Both the position numbers and the translations under genes were made by a program. A stretch of DNA of 16,143 nucleotides, taken from the NCBI GenBank assembly GCA_964371155.1, contig CAYJLI010000049.1, positions 1-16,143 on the forward strand, given 5' to 3'. The notes beneath the pieces were generated by a model. The model was given only the letters and a program-made list of their open reading frames with translations. It was not told where the DNA came from and ran no database searches. Shown here one piece after another: positions 5,961-14,529 of the stretch (position 1 is the stretch's first letter; the number at the start of each line of letters is the position of its first letter). This DNA is from CAYJEQ01 sp964371155 (GTDB lineage: Bacteria > Bacillota > Clostridia > Oscillospirales > Ruminococcaceae).

Positions 5961-6497
5961 ATGGAGCTTAAAAATCTTTTATATGAATTCGGTGCTGATA
6001 AAGTAGCTATTATATCAGCAGAAGCCGTACAATATGAGCCATCTTTTAGAAATTTTTGTATTCAAAATGCTTGCGGACAGTATGGCAGAAGCTATGCCTG
6101 TCCACCTTTTGCAGGCGAGCCAGAAGTGCTAATTGCCGAGGCAAAGACCTATAAAAAAGCCATCGTTTATCAAACTATAAGCGCACTTGAAGACTCATAT
6201 GATTATGAGGGTATGATCGAGGCGGGCAATAGGCATAATAAAATAGCTCAGAAGATGCTTGATTACTGCAATGATAATGGGATTAATAATATTTTAAGCC
6301 TCACCGCTGGCAGCTGCAAAATATGCGCCACCTGCAAAGCAATCACAAATGAACCATGTCTATTCCCCGAAAGGATAATCCCCTCGATAGATACATATTG
6401 TGTGAATGTTACTGCTCTTGCCGAAGCTTCTGGGATGAATTATATAAATGGGAAGGATACGGTTACATATTTCGGGATGTTGCTTTTGATGGACTAA
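5961..6497 (+). CDS. DUF2284 Cys-rich predicted metal-binding protein
   Basis: 178 aa from the ATG at 5961, preceded by AAAGG at 10 nt. An upstream ATG at 5907 is in frame, but the conserved protein begins at MELKNLL. Cysteines fall in two groups: C33, C38 and C47 (the last in YGRSYACPPF), and C119-x2-C122-x2-C125-x7-C133 (SCKICATCKAITNEPC), with C147 after. CxxCxxC spacing suggests an iron-sulfur cluster. DUF2284 proteins are common in anaerobes, often near corrinoid or methyltransferase genes, but I know of no established biochemical role. It is 3 nt from the next gene, so the two are one unit. The pair faces arsR across the shared operator region; whether it answers to arsenic is inference. 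Confidence 0.85.
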   Translation: MELKNLLYEFGADKVAIISAEAVQYEPSFRNFCIQNACGQYGRSYACPPFAGEPEVLIAEAKTYKKAIVYQTISALEDSYDYEGMIEAGNRHNKIAQKMLDYCNDNGINNILSLTAGSCKICATCKAITNEPCLFPERIIPSIDTYCVNVTALAEASGMNYINGKDTVTYFGMLLLMD

Positions 6498-6500
6498 TTT

Positions 6501-8072
6501 ATGAAAAATATTAATATAGTTGTTGATGGGAGTGCTGTTATTTGCAGTTATGATGGTATTTACCCACCGCTAATAAGCGAAATGCTCGGAAGCAATGATA
6601 TACATATTGATATGCCATGTTCGGGCAAAAAAAAATGCGGTAAATGCCTTATTAAAATTTCTGGGCACGCCCCCACCCCCTCAGAATTTGACCGTGAGAT
6701 GCTCTCTGGCGAAGAAATGAGCGATGGTTACCGTCTTGCCTGTGCAAACACTATATCGGATGGAATGGTTATTAATACATTATCGAATATCCACACTTCA
6801 AAGCTTGTTGTAAACTCGGGCAGTGATATAGTAAAGATAAATAATCCGATATATAAAAACTATGGAATTGCGCTCGATATAGGCACTACCACAATGGTAA
6901 TGAAGCTTTTTGACAAAGAAAAAATGCTTGCATTTACCACTGCTAAAAATCCACAACGCCTTTTTGGAGCCGATGTAATAAGCAGAATAGATGCGGCAAT
7001 AAATGGCAAGCTCGGTGAACTTCACAGATTAATCATCGACGAAATCAATGCTATGATTAAAGTGCTCTGCGATGACTGCTATATAAGCCAAAACGAGATA
7101 GACGGCGCTGTTTTCACAGGAAATACTGCCATGTTCTATCTTTTAACTAATAAAACTCCGCAAAGCATTGCCACCGCACCTTTTGAAGCGGACTGCCTTT
7201 TTGGCTACACGGCAATTTCGGACGAGCTTGGCCTCTGCCTTACACCTAATACAGAGATATATCTGCCAAGCTGCATGGAAGCATTTGTCGGCGCAGATAT
7301 TACCACTGCAATCCTTGCGGCCGATATGCTTTTGAGGGAGGGAAAGAGTTTAATTCTCGATATAGGCACAAATGGCGAAATTGCACTCTTCTCTGATAAT
7401 CAGCTCATAAACTGCTCCACTGCTGCCGGTCCTGCTTTTGAGGGTGCCGAGCTTTCCAGTGGTATGTCCGGCACAGACGGCGCAATTGACAAAGTTTATT
7501 TGCATGACAATAAAGTCTGCTTTAGTGTTATCGGCGATATAGCACCACTCGGCATTTGTGGAAGCGGTGTGATTGATTTGCTCAGTGTACTGCTTGATAT
7601 CTCCGCAATGGATGAAAGCGGATATCTCGATGAAGATGTGCTAAAATCATATGGCATTTTAGACATTGCTGATAACTCTAATTCAGTAACCCTTGGTGGG
7701 ATAGTATTTTCTCAAGCCGATGTGCGCAAAGTACAGCTCGCTAAAGCCTCAATAGCCGCAGGGGTACTTACATTATTAAGCGTTTCTAAAATAGAAGTGA
7801 GTGAAATAGAAGATTTTTTTATAGCTGGAGGTTTTGGAAGCTTTATAAATCTTAATAGTGCGGTAAATATAGGGCTAATCCCCTCTTCTCTTATTAGCTG
7901 TGCGAAAGTTGTGGGCAATGCCGCTTTGGATGGCGCTGTTAAAATCTTGTGCAATGACGGCATTTATGATAGTATTAGCGAGAAAATAGCAGCTGCTCAG
8001 AATATAAATCTCTCCTCAAGTAAAATTTTCATGGATAATTATATTGATTGCATGGAATTTTCAAAGATATAA
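6501..8072 (+). CDS. [2Fe-2S] ferredoxin-ASKHA protein, reductive activator of corrinoid proteins type (RACo-like)
   Basis: 523 aa. Residues 1-95 form a plant-type ferredoxin domain with C40-x5-C46-x2-C49 and C81, the [2Fe-2S] ligand pattern. From about 118 an ASKHA ATPase fold follows: YGIALDIGTTTMVMKL (phosphate 1), NPQRLFGADVISRI (149-162), FTGNTAMFYLL, LILDIGTNGEIAL (283-295), AAGPAFEGAELSSGM and LGICGSGVIDLL (349-360). Domain order and length match RACo proteins, which use ATP to push an electron onto Co(II) corrinoids and re-activate methyltransferases. The usual partners (corrinoid protein, MtrH/MttB methyltransferase) are absent from this window. The linked DUF2284 gene and the facing arsR raise the possibility of a corrinoid- or metal-linked step on arsenicals, which is speculation. 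The SD is weak (TGATGG). Confidence 0.88.
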   Translation: MKNINIVVDGSAVICSYDGIYPPLISEMLGSNDIHIDMPCSGKKKCGKCLIKISGHAPTPSEFDREMLSGEEMSDGYRLACANTISDGMVINTLSNIHTSKLVVNSGSDIVKINNPIYKNYGIALDIGTTTMVMKLFDKEKMLAFTTAKNPQRLFGADVISRIDAAINGKLGELHRLIIDEINAMIKVLCDDCYISQNEIDGAVFTGNTAMFYLLTNKTPQSIATAPFEADCLFGYTAISDELGLCLTPNTEIYLPSCMEAFVGADITTAILAADMLLREGKSLILDIGTNGEIALFSDNQLINCSTAAGPAFEGAELSSGMSGTDGAIDKVYLHDNKVCFSVIGDIAPLGICGSGVIDLLSVLLDISAMDESGYLDEDVLKSYGILDIADNSNSVTLGGIVFSQADVRKVQLAKASIAAGVLTLLSVSKIEVSEIEDFFIAGGFGSFINLNSAVNIGLIPSSLISCAKVVGNAALDGAVKILCNDGIYDSISEKIAAAQNINLSSSKIFMDNYIDCMEFSKI

Positions 8073-8138
8073 TTTTTTTTGCAATGAGTTTTAATAATGA
8101 GTTCTCTTTAATACTCAAAATAGCTTTATAAATTAAAA

Positions 8139-8177
8139 TATGGGTAGTTTTTCGTTTTAAACGAAAAACTACCCATA
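8139..8177. terminator. Bidirectional terminator between convergent genes
   Basis: A perfect 19-bp stem (8139-8157 with 8159-8177) with TATGGGTAG...CTACCCATA outer arms. It sits 66 bp past the ASKHA stop and 8 bp before the phosphorylase stop. In the minus direction the stem is followed by a U-rich ATTTTAATTT tract; in the plus direction by AAAATATT. It best serves the minus-strand gene but probably stops both. Confidence 0.75.
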
Positions 8178-8185
8178 AAAATATT

Positions 8186-9007
8186 CTACATTACTTTTTC
8201 AATAACTAAATCCAGAGTTTTGATAAATTCTTTTTTAACCATTGCCGCAGTTTCTACAACTTCTTTATGATTGAGTGGTTGATCAAGTATGCCTGCCGCT
8301 GGATTTGTTATGCAGGAAATCCCAAGCACGGATATCCCCGAATGTGCACACACAATTGCTTCGGGCACTGTGGACATACCCACGGCATCCGCACCGCAAA
8401 TTGAAGCAAATTTTACCTCAGCAGGTGTTTCATAGGATGGCCCTGAAAACATCATGTAAACTCCCTGGCGAAGCTCGATATTTTCTTCTGCCGCCAACTG
8501 CATTATCTTTTCATTATACTCTTTATTATATACAGTTGTCATATCGGGAAATCTTGTGCCGAATTCTTCTAAGTTTTCACCTATTAATGGATGCGCACCT
8601 GAAAAATTAATATGATCGTTTATCACCATGAGTGTGCCAGGCTTAAATGTGCGATTAACTCCGCCTGCCGCATTTGTAATAATCATATTTTTCACACCAA
8701 GTAATTTCATGATTCTTATCGGCATGGTTATTTGGCGTTGTGTGTATCCTTCGTAAAAATGCACTCTTCCCTGCATTGCTATAATGTTTTTACCGAATAG
8801 GCTTCCTATTACAAATTGCCCTTCGTGCCCCTGCACTGTTGACACAGGAAAATTGGGAAGGTCGGTATAAGGGATAATCACCTTGTTTTCGATTTTGTCG
8901 GCATAGTCGCCAAGTCCGCTTCCAAGCACCATTCCTATTTCGGGAACTATATTTGTTCTTTCTTTAATTACTTCTACACATTTATTAATTATTTTCATTT
9001 CGCTCAT
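8186..9007 (-). CDS. punA: Purine nucleoside phosphorylase (inosine/guanosine type)
   Basis: 273 aa, the normal size of the trimeric PNP class. It splits purine (deoxy)nucleosides with phosphate to the base and (deoxy)ribose-1-phosphate for salvage in the cytoplasm. Motifs in order: MVLGSGLGDYA (phosphate loop), VQGHEGQFVIG, GRVHFYEGY, ITNAAGGVNRTFKPG, MMFSGPSYETPAEVKF (purine-binding Glu), GADAVGMSTVPEAIVA-like region, and ISCITNPAAGI (base-binding Asn). The SD GAGGAG lies 10 nt upstream of ATG. It appears to be a single-gene unit ended by the hairpin at 8139-8177. No clear consensus promoter was found in the 98 bp upstream, although TTTACA and TATATT elements occur there at poor spacing. 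Nothing links it to its neighbours. Confidence 0.94.
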   Translation of the reverse strand: MSEMKIINKCVEVIKERTNIVPEIGMVLGSGLGDYADKIENKVIIPYTDLPNFPVSTVQGHEGQFVIGSLFGKNIIAMQGRVHFYEGYTQRQITMPIRIMKLLGVKNMIITNAAGGVNRTFKPGTLMVINDHINFSGAHPLIGENLEEFGTRFPDMTTVYNKEYNEKIMQLAAEENIELRQGVYMMFSGPSYETPAEVKFASICGADAVGMSTVPEAIVCAHSGISVLGISCITNPAAGILDQPLNHKEVVETAAMVKKEFIKTLDLVIEKVM

Positions 9008-9105
9008 TTTTTCTACACTCCTCTATATTCTAACACTTAATATAATTTATCGCATGTAAAGATTTATGTTTTACTTTTTTATAAGATGGCTACTCTAAAA
9101 CTTGC

Positions 9106-12009
9106 CTACTGATTTATTGATTTTCTGTGCATATAGCTTTCAAACACAAATTTTTCAAACTTATCACTGCTGTATTCTCCCTCGGTAATGAGCTTTAATT
9201 TCATTATAAATGCATCAGCAAAATATGCCGCATTGCTAATTATTTTACTCAGTAAGCTTTCAGAAATTGCACAGTCTTTATAATTAAAAGTGTAGCGATA
9301 TTTTATCTTTGCTGAGGGAATATCAAAATCTACGCTACCTATTTCTGCATAGCAATTGATATAGCATACCGCTCTTGCAATTTCTGCCCTATACTCGGAT
9401 GGAACTAAAAAGTCCCCCATGGATATAAATGAAAGTGAAAACTCATCCTTGTCCACACTTGCAGTTACACAAACTGGCTCGTCAATCCCATTTAGCGACA
9501 CATGGATATTATGGGTATTCTCAATTTGAAGGCTTTTCCAATCGTTTTCCGAAACTACCTTTTGAAGCTTTTTGTTTAGACTATCGGTAGTTTCTTTGCT
9601 GTTTTCAAATTCCTCTTCACCTTTTTTACGCATATATTCATTATAGAAATTAGCTTGTGTGTCCTTTTGAGCTATCATGCATAATTTGTAAAGTAGCTCA
9701 GCACTTTCCATCTGCTCATTTTTGTAACTTGCACTGATAATTCCATCATTTATATCGCAGAAGCGATTATTCAGATAATCAATTACTGCCCCAAGCATTT
9801 CTGAAACTGCACTTCGCAGATATTGCGCAAAATCATTTTCATAGCGAATTCTTTCATATAGATTGCACCAAGCTCTCGCCGCTTGAACAACTCCCTGCAC
9901 TTCGTTTCGGTGTGAATTTATCACAATAAGCTCTGCATTGGTGCTCATAAGTGCAAATGCATATTTTAGACTCTTGGTTTCCATATAAATTTCATTATAT
10001 CTTTCCACCGCTTCTTTAAGAGCTAACACAGCGCTTGAGAGATCATTGTTTCTGCGGTTTATCTCAGCTATTACACGCTTTGCACCGGCAATCCCTATTG
10101 AAGCTGTGTCCTTTTTATATGAAATAGTACTATCGTGATTCGAGCCAAATACATTGATTGCAAAATTAGCATAAATCTCCGCCTGTGCCAAGCGCCTGAA
10201 TGCCATTGCCGCATGGGCTCGGTAGAGTACTATTTTTCCGAGGGTGTTAAAATTAAATAAAGTTGCCGCTAATTCTCTTTCGGAGTGCATTTCTGTGTTT
10301 GCAAGCTCTATAACATCGGTAGTTATCTGCCAAACATCCATTATGTCCCCATTTTCCTTGCAAAGGTCTGCATAATGATATACTGCACTTAAATAACGCT
10401 CTACTATATGCGGTGTCCCCGATATTAAATATAGATTGTAAAATATTTCGGCGGCCCTGTCTAAGTAGTATTTTGCCTCGCTCACTTTATGATTTTCTTT
10501 AAATATCACACCTGCACGCCTGTATTCTTCGGATAGCCACATTCTATGCTGAAAACTAACCTCGGAAAATACATTCTCGGCTCTTAGTCCGAGCTGTTCA
10601 TTTAAAAGAAGTGCGGTAGTGGGCTGTGAAAATATCACTTCTTTGAGCATACTTTTTCCTATTAGATTACTCACTACACGATAATCAACTGGATGTAGCT
10701 GTTCACTGCAAACATCCAAAAGCCAATCCACCCCATATTTTTCGCAAATATCGCTTATGCTACGTATTATTGCTGTATTACCACCTACATCCGCATTTGC
10801 TATTGATAGGAAAAATTCTTTATCATCGCTTTGATATGCAAGAGAAACTCCCTCGGAGGCTATAAATTCGCATTTTGCATCGAGTGTTTTTGCATATTCT
10901 AAGAGTGATGATAGATATATATTCTTTTCTTTGTTTTTCTCTGCATATATCGTTTTGACATTTTGGGTAGTATCTATTTTACCATCGGGCTTTTGTATGA
11001 TTAATGGAGCGAGTATATTTAGGATTTCCGATATACTTTCCACTGTGCAATTAATAGCCATATTATTAATCAGCGGTAGTAAATCCTCTGTGTAAATCCC
11101 ATGGTTTGTAAGTGAAATAAGAGATAGAAATGCATCTATAAGCTCTTCTCCTATTATGTTTTGGGCGAGTTTAATAAGAGATTGCGTCGGGTGTGTGGCT
11201 GAAGTGTCTTTTAGTAGCTCGTCCGTACAATCATATTTTGACATCATCATTAGAGTGTGGGTAATTACGAAAGTGTCAAACACCGATTTTTCTGTGCATT
11301 TTTCAGCTGCATAAATAGCGGTTTCTTCGGATAGGGTAGAATTATTAAAGGTAAATACATTCTTGGTAAAATCTCTGATTTGCTCTTCATTTTCAAGCTG
11401 AGGCAGATAATATTTTACCATTTTGTATTGTGTGCTGAGCTGTGGCATCTCAAAGAAATTATCATAGGAAATAATAAATTTAATTTTACCTCCCAAAGTG
11501 TGCGGTATGAAGGATAGCTCTAATAGCGGTTCGGTTTTGCATAATTTTTCTGCCCCATCAAGTATGAATACAAGCGGTGGCATGTCCTTGTTATTTATAT
11601 ATTCGGTGCACAACGAATAGAGGTAATCACACCACTCCATGGGATGTATATTACTGTCCTCATCCTCAGTTATGCCCGCGTATAAAAGGGCTTTGGAATT
11701 TATCGGCTTGCATAGGCAGTTTTCAAGATAAAATACTGCCTGCATTACAAAGTCTTCCACCCTGCTCTTATACATACTGCTTCCTGCCACAAACGGCAGT
11801 GTATTATATCCACTTTCATTTAAAAACTCTGCAAGTACTGCGAGCACACTGCTCTTTCCACTCCCACTCATTCCCGAGAGCAAAAATACTTCCCAATCCC
11901 CTGTTAGCAATGAAAGTTTATATTTCTCCATAAGCTCTTTCCTGCCCACCGCAGTCTTAGAAAGCTCATTTAGATAGTGTTCACTAAGCATTATTTCTTT
12001 ATTTAACAC
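9106..12009 (-). CDS. STAND/AAA-type P-loop ATPase with helical repeats and C-terminal YbjN-like domain
   Basis: 967 aa from a GTG start with SD GAGG 8 nt upstream; the ATG six codons later has no SD. The N-terminal part is AAA_16-like: AVGRKELMEKY (20-30), Walker A GMSGSGKSS (46-54), Walker B PLVFILDGAEKL with D151, and a sensor-like strand KIKFIISYDN (175-184). Residues about 280-370 look like a winged-helix adaptor. About 490-780 is alpha-helical with TPR-like units (EEYRRAGVIF, EAKYYLDRAAEIFYNLYL, LKEAVERYNEIY). A Lys/Glu-rich stretch (795-825) precedes residues 830-945, which align by eye with the neighbouring 143-aa protein. The layout resembles MalT/SWACOS-type signalling ATPases without a DNA-binding end. 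No signal peptide or membrane segment is seen. The function is unknown. Confidence 0.75.
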   Translation of the reverse strand: MLNKEIMLSEHYLNELSKTAVGRKELMEKYKLSLLTGDWEVFLLSGMSGSGKSSVLAVLAEFLNESGYNTLPFVAGSSMYKSRVEDFVMQAVFYLENCLCKPINSKALLYAGITEDEDSNIHPMEWCDYLYSLCTEYINNKDMPPLVFILDGAEKLCKTEPLLELSFIPHTLGGKIKFIISYDNFFEMPQLSTQYKMVKYYLPQLENEEQIRDFTKNVFTFNNSTLSEETAIYAAEKCTEKSVFDTFVITHTLMMMSKYDCTDELLKDTSATHPTQSLIKLAQNIIGEELIDAFLSLISLTNHGIYTEDLLPLINNMAINCTVESISEILNILAPLIIQKPDGKIDTTQNVKTIYAEKNKEKNIYLSSLLEYAKTLDAKCEFIASEGVSLAYQSDDKEFFLSIANADVGGNTAIIRSISDICEKYGVDWLLDVCSEQLHPVDYRVVSNLIGKSMLKEVIFSQPTTALLLNEQLGLRAENVFSEVSFQHRMWLSEEYRRAGVIFKENHKVSEAKYYLDRAAEIFYNLYLISGTPHIVERYLSAVYHYADLCKENGDIMDVWQITTDVIELANTEMHSERELAATLFNFNTLGKIVLYRAHAAMAFRRLAQAEIYANFAINVFGSNHDSTISYKKDTASIGIAGAKRVIAEINRRNNDLSSAVLALKEAVERYNEIYMETKSLKYAFALMSTNAELIVINSHRNEVQGVVQAARAWCNLYERIRYENDFAQYLRSAVSEMLGAVIDYLNNRFCDINDGIISASYKNEQMESAELLYKLCMIAQKDTQANFYNEYMRKKGEEEFENSKETTDSLNKKLQKVVSENDWKSLQIENTHNIHVSLNGIDEPVCVTASVDKDEFSLSFISMGDFLVPSEYRAEIARAVCYINCYAEIGSVDFDIPSAKIKYRYTFNYKDCAISESLLSKIISNAAYFADAFIMKLKLITEGEYSSDKFEKFVFESYMHRKSINQ

Positions 12010-12046
12010 GGATAAATCCTCATTTCATTTTAATTACTTAGTTTGT

Positions 12047-12478
12047 TTATTTGAGTAATATGCTCAGCTTAGGCTTATATTCCTCCAATGTGGCAATGAT
12101 ATAATTTAGCATTTTTTCGATTGACTCTTTTGAAATTACACTCTCTTTATACACTAAATTATAGCTATAATTTATATCCCCCGTTGTAAGTTCAATAGTA
12201 AAGTTGCCGTATTTAAGCGAGCTGTTTATATCGCATAATAGCACTATGACATCGTCAAATAAGCTTTCTGGTAGGCTAATTTTAGTCGGAGAGAAAATAT
12301 TTAAGGTGTATTTATCATCATTTATTAGAAATTTCAGCATGCTCTTTGAATTTGTGCCTAAATCTTCTGCTATGATTGTTAATTGATTGGCATCCGTCCT
12401 AAATTCACATCCCCACTCATCAAGCAAGGTAGAAATTGTGTCATATATTCGGTTGGCTTCGATTGTGTTTTTATCCAT
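12047..12478 (-). CDS. YbjN-like (sensory-domain / secretion-chaperone fold) small protein
   Basis: 143 aa from the ATG at 12476-12478, which follows GGAGG by 5 nt; an ATG 12 nt earlier would put the SD inside the gene. The pattern is an N-terminal helix (IYDTISTLLDEWGCEF), five or so beta strands (LTIIAEDL, MLKFLINDDKYTLNIFSP, FTIELTTGDINYSYNLVY) and a long C-terminal helix (SKESIEKMLNYIIATLEEY). This resembles the YbjN family, which shares the fold of type III secretion chaperones and often acts as a protein-binding regulator; the assignment is by pattern only. It is 37 bp upstream of the ATPase gene on the same strand, and the ATPase ends in a related domain, so the two probably act together. 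No promoter of clear consensus was found. Confidence 0.6.
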   Translation of the reverse strand: MDKNTIEANRIYDTISTLLDEWGCEFRTDANQLTIIAEDLGTNSKSMLKFLINDDKYTLNIFSPTKISLPESLFDDVIVLLCDINSSLKYGNFTIELTTGDINYSYNLVYKESVISKESIEKMLNYIIATLEEYKPKLSILLK

Positions 12479-12531
12479 GTTTGCCTCCATGTGCTTTAAT
12501 TAAATTAGGAATGTGATAAAACTTTTTGCTT

Positions 12532-12692
12532 GTATTTAATGTGTTTATGATATCAAAAATTACGAGATTTTTGATATCGTTTGCCATCACTTTCGGTTTC
12601 CGACCATAGAGTGGCGAGAAAGTGGGCATAAAATATAATAAACACATAGCTATGAATGATTTCCATGAGTATTTAATGTGTTTATTATATCA
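12532..12692. repeat. Triple AT-rich repeat and hairpins in the long intergenic region
   Basis: Two direct copies of a 24-bp motif starting GTATTTAATGTGTTTAT (12532-12555 and 12669-12692) differ at one base and lie 137 bp apart. A third, inverted copy (12633-12647) pairs perfectly over 15 bp with 12676-12690. Between them are a 12-bp perfect stem with 6-nt loop (12549-12560 with 12567-12578) and a second, GC-richer stem (12588-12594 with 12618-12624, extendable by TGCC/GGCA past a bulge). The block lies between divergent units: the ATPase/YbjN pair to the left and sipL to the right. It could be an old mobile-element remnant, a regulatory RNA or a repeat-based control region. Confidence 0.6.
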
Positions 12693-12759
12693 TAATTTTT
12701 CTTTGTATTGCAAGCGTTTCTATTGTGCAAGTATCAAATTATCATCCACTTCATATTAT

Positions 12760-12906
12760 GTGCAGATAAGAATAAGAAGACTTAAATTCAGAAGAAATAA
12801 TATAGCGACTTTTACTAATCAAGCAACTTTATCTTATGGAGAAAATACAATAAATTCTAATATTACCGTAGGAGAAATGAAAGATTATTTTATTTTGCAG
12901 TTATAG
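12760..12906 (+). pseudogene. Possible remnant of a DUF11-type surface protein N-terminus
   Basis: The frame ending at TAG 12904-12906 reads RRNNIATFTNQATLSYGEN followed by TINSNITVGEMKD. This resembles the opening of clostridial DUF11 repeat surface proteins (NQATLTYNG...NSN...TGE pattern). It stops after 48 codons from a GTG at 12760 that has no SD, and nothing follows that would extend it. It is either a decayed fragment or chance similarity. No other gene is seen between 12479 and 12967. Confidence 0.3.
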
Positions 12907-12934
12907 AATATTTAAGACAACCAATGAATATAGT
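12906..12934 (+). promoter_or_regulatory. Candidate sigma-E promoter of sipL-spoIVA
   Basis: GAATATT (12906-12912), a 14-bp spacer, then AATATAGT (12927-12934), compared with the sigma-E mother-cell consensus of an ATATT -35 and CATACANT -10. The -35 fits well and the -10 partly. It sits about 20 nt before the sipL SD, and sipL and spoIVA belong to the sigma-E regulon in relatives. Confidence 0.45.
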
Positions 12935-12967
12935 TTATCAGTATATATTTTGAAGGAGATGTGGAGA

Positions 12968-14497
12968 ATGGAGCTAACTTTAAAGAAGCAACCTGTGATA
13001 ATTAATGAGAATCTGCTGAGTTCTACGCTTGAACAGTCGATAGAGCTTGATGCAACCCTGCCCGACTACTACCCAGACATCATGAAAATCGTGAGCTGTG
13101 TGATTACCCCTGCAATCGGAATGGTGAGAAACAGTGGCGACAGAATTGTATTAGAGGGCGGGGCTTTGGTGTGTGTTGTATACACCGATGCCGAGGATGA
13201 GCTATATGCCTATGAGGGCAATGTACCTTTTGAAAAGGTGGTAGAACTAAAAACTGCTGTAAGCGACCCGATAGTTTGTGTGGATGCAAATGTTAGTTAT
13301 GTCAACTGTAGAGCAGTATCAGGTAGACGACTTGATGTAAGGGGTGCGATTAACATACCTGTAAAAGTTGATATTCCAAAGGAATGCTTAGTTGTTTCCG
13401 ATATTGAAGAGCAGTATATTGAAACAAAAATAAGTGAACTTGAGAATGTTTATTTAAGTGGGCAGTGCATGAAGCAGTTCACTATCAAAGAAGAGCTTTC
13501 CCCTATCTCTGGAAAACCAGCTATTAGCCGCATACTGCGTAAACACTGCTCAGCAGTTGCTACCGATGTAAAGCTAATTTCTGGCAAGGCGGTTATCAAA
13601 GGTGAAATGTACCTCACTCTATTATATACAAATGAGGAGACGGATATAATAGAGAATATGCATTACACTTTGCCATTTAGCCAGATTGCTGATTGCAGAT
13701 TTGTGGATGAAAACTCACTTTGTAGTATTAATTTTAGGATTATTTCATCCTCAGTAGAAGCCGTTACCGACGATGAAGTAACTATAAAATCACTGCTTAC
13801 GGAGATAACTTGTTGCTGTGACTTAACAGTTATTAAAAGTGAAAACATCAGTGTTTTAGAGGACTGCTATTCTAGTGAATATAATGTTATTCCTACATTT
13901 AAGGAGCTAAGTGTTTGTGATACAGCTACTTTAGTGGATGAAGATGTACATATATCTGAAACAATCGAGCTCCCTGAAGACACCACTGAAATTTGCGATT
14001 ACTGGATTAAATCCATTACCTACGCCCCCTATTGTGAGGGTGATTTGGTAGCACATTGTAAGATAGTTATCGGAATGACTGTTATTGCAAATGACATGCA
14101 ACATCTTGAGAGAGTTGTTATGGCGCAGATACCGTTAAATGTCAGTTGTGAAGACGGTATTCCTCGGGAGTGCCTTTGCGTGGGGGTGAAAAAATGCAGT
14201 GTTAACCTCAATTCGCAAAATAGTTGCCAATTCCATTTGGACTGCATAATAAATGGCTATGCATTAAATAGCAATGATATTTCGCTTATAGAGTCTGTAA
14301 CTATTGAAGATTTAGCTGTTCCCATCATGAGCAGGAATAGTGTGTATATTTACTATCCATACACAAATGAATCACTATGGGTAGTTGCTAAAAAATTCGG
14401 TACCACCGTGGCACAAATTCAAGCGGATAATAATTTAAAATCGAATTATGTAAATAAAGGTGATGTACTGATTATTACACCTAAAAAGCGTGCTTAA
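12968..14497 (+). CDS. sipL: SpoIVA-interacting protein SipL (SPOCS/DUF3794 repeats plus LysM)
   Basis: 509 aa from the ATG at 12968, which follows AAGGAG by 9 nt; the reading frame extends upstream to a TTG at 12950, but the SD would then be inside the gene. Three SPOCS (DUF3794) units are visible at about 30-135 (LDATLPDYYPDIMKIVSC, with VLEGGALVCVVYT), 175-285 (IKGEMYLTLLYT, with FRIISSSVEAVTDDEVTI) and 320-440. A LysM domain ends the protein (about 458-504: YPYTNESLWVVAKKFGTT and VNKGDVLIITP). This matches C. difficile SipL, a mother-cell protein whose LysM end binds SpoIVA to build the coat around the forespore. It is 32 bp upstream of spoIVA on the same strand, the order seen in Clostridia. 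It is a marker that the organism sporulates. Confidence 0.9.
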   Translation: MELTLKKQPVIINENLLSSTLEQSIELDATLPDYYPDIMKIVSCVITPAIGMVRNSGDRIVLEGGALVCVVYTDAEDELYAYEGNVPFEKVVELKTAVSDPIVCVDANVSYVNCRAVSGRRLDVRGAINIPVKVDIPKECLVVSDIEEQYIETKISELENVYLSGQCMKQFTIKEELSPISGKPAISRILRKHCSAVATDVKLISGKAVIKGEMYLTLLYTNEETDIIENMHYTLPFSQIADCRFVDENSLCSINFRIISSSVEAVTDDEVTIKSLLTEITCCCDLTVIKSENISVLEDCYSSEYNVIPTFKELSVCDTATLVDEDVHISETIELPEDTTEICDYWIKSITYAPYCEGDLVAHCKIVIGMTVIANDMQHLERVVMAQIPLNVSCEDGIPRECLCVGVKKCSVNLNSQNSCQFHLDCIINGYALNSNDISLIESVTIEDLAVPIMSRNSVYIYYPYTNESLWVVAKKFGTTVAQIQADNNLKSNYVNKGDVLIITPKKRA

Positions 14498-14529
14498 ACT
14501 AAAGAAGATTTTTGAAAGGGGCAATACTG

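Noticed and set aside
9008..9105. Terminator for the ATPase gene in the gap before the phosphorylase
   Set aside because: Only a weak GGC/GCC pairing is present and no U tract follows it closely.
12541..12640. Riboswitch (guanidine-II, because of an ACGA loop, or a GEMM-type aptamer)
   Set aside because: Only one hairpin has an ACGR-like loop and its stem is AT-rich. The conserved cores of these classes are missing, and the nearest plus-strand gene is over 300 bp away.
12622..12759. N-terminal extension of the plus-strand frame ending at 12906 (ATG at 12622)
   Set aside because: It runs through the repeat/hairpin block, has no SD and no protein-like composition. Only the last 40 or so codons look protein-derived.
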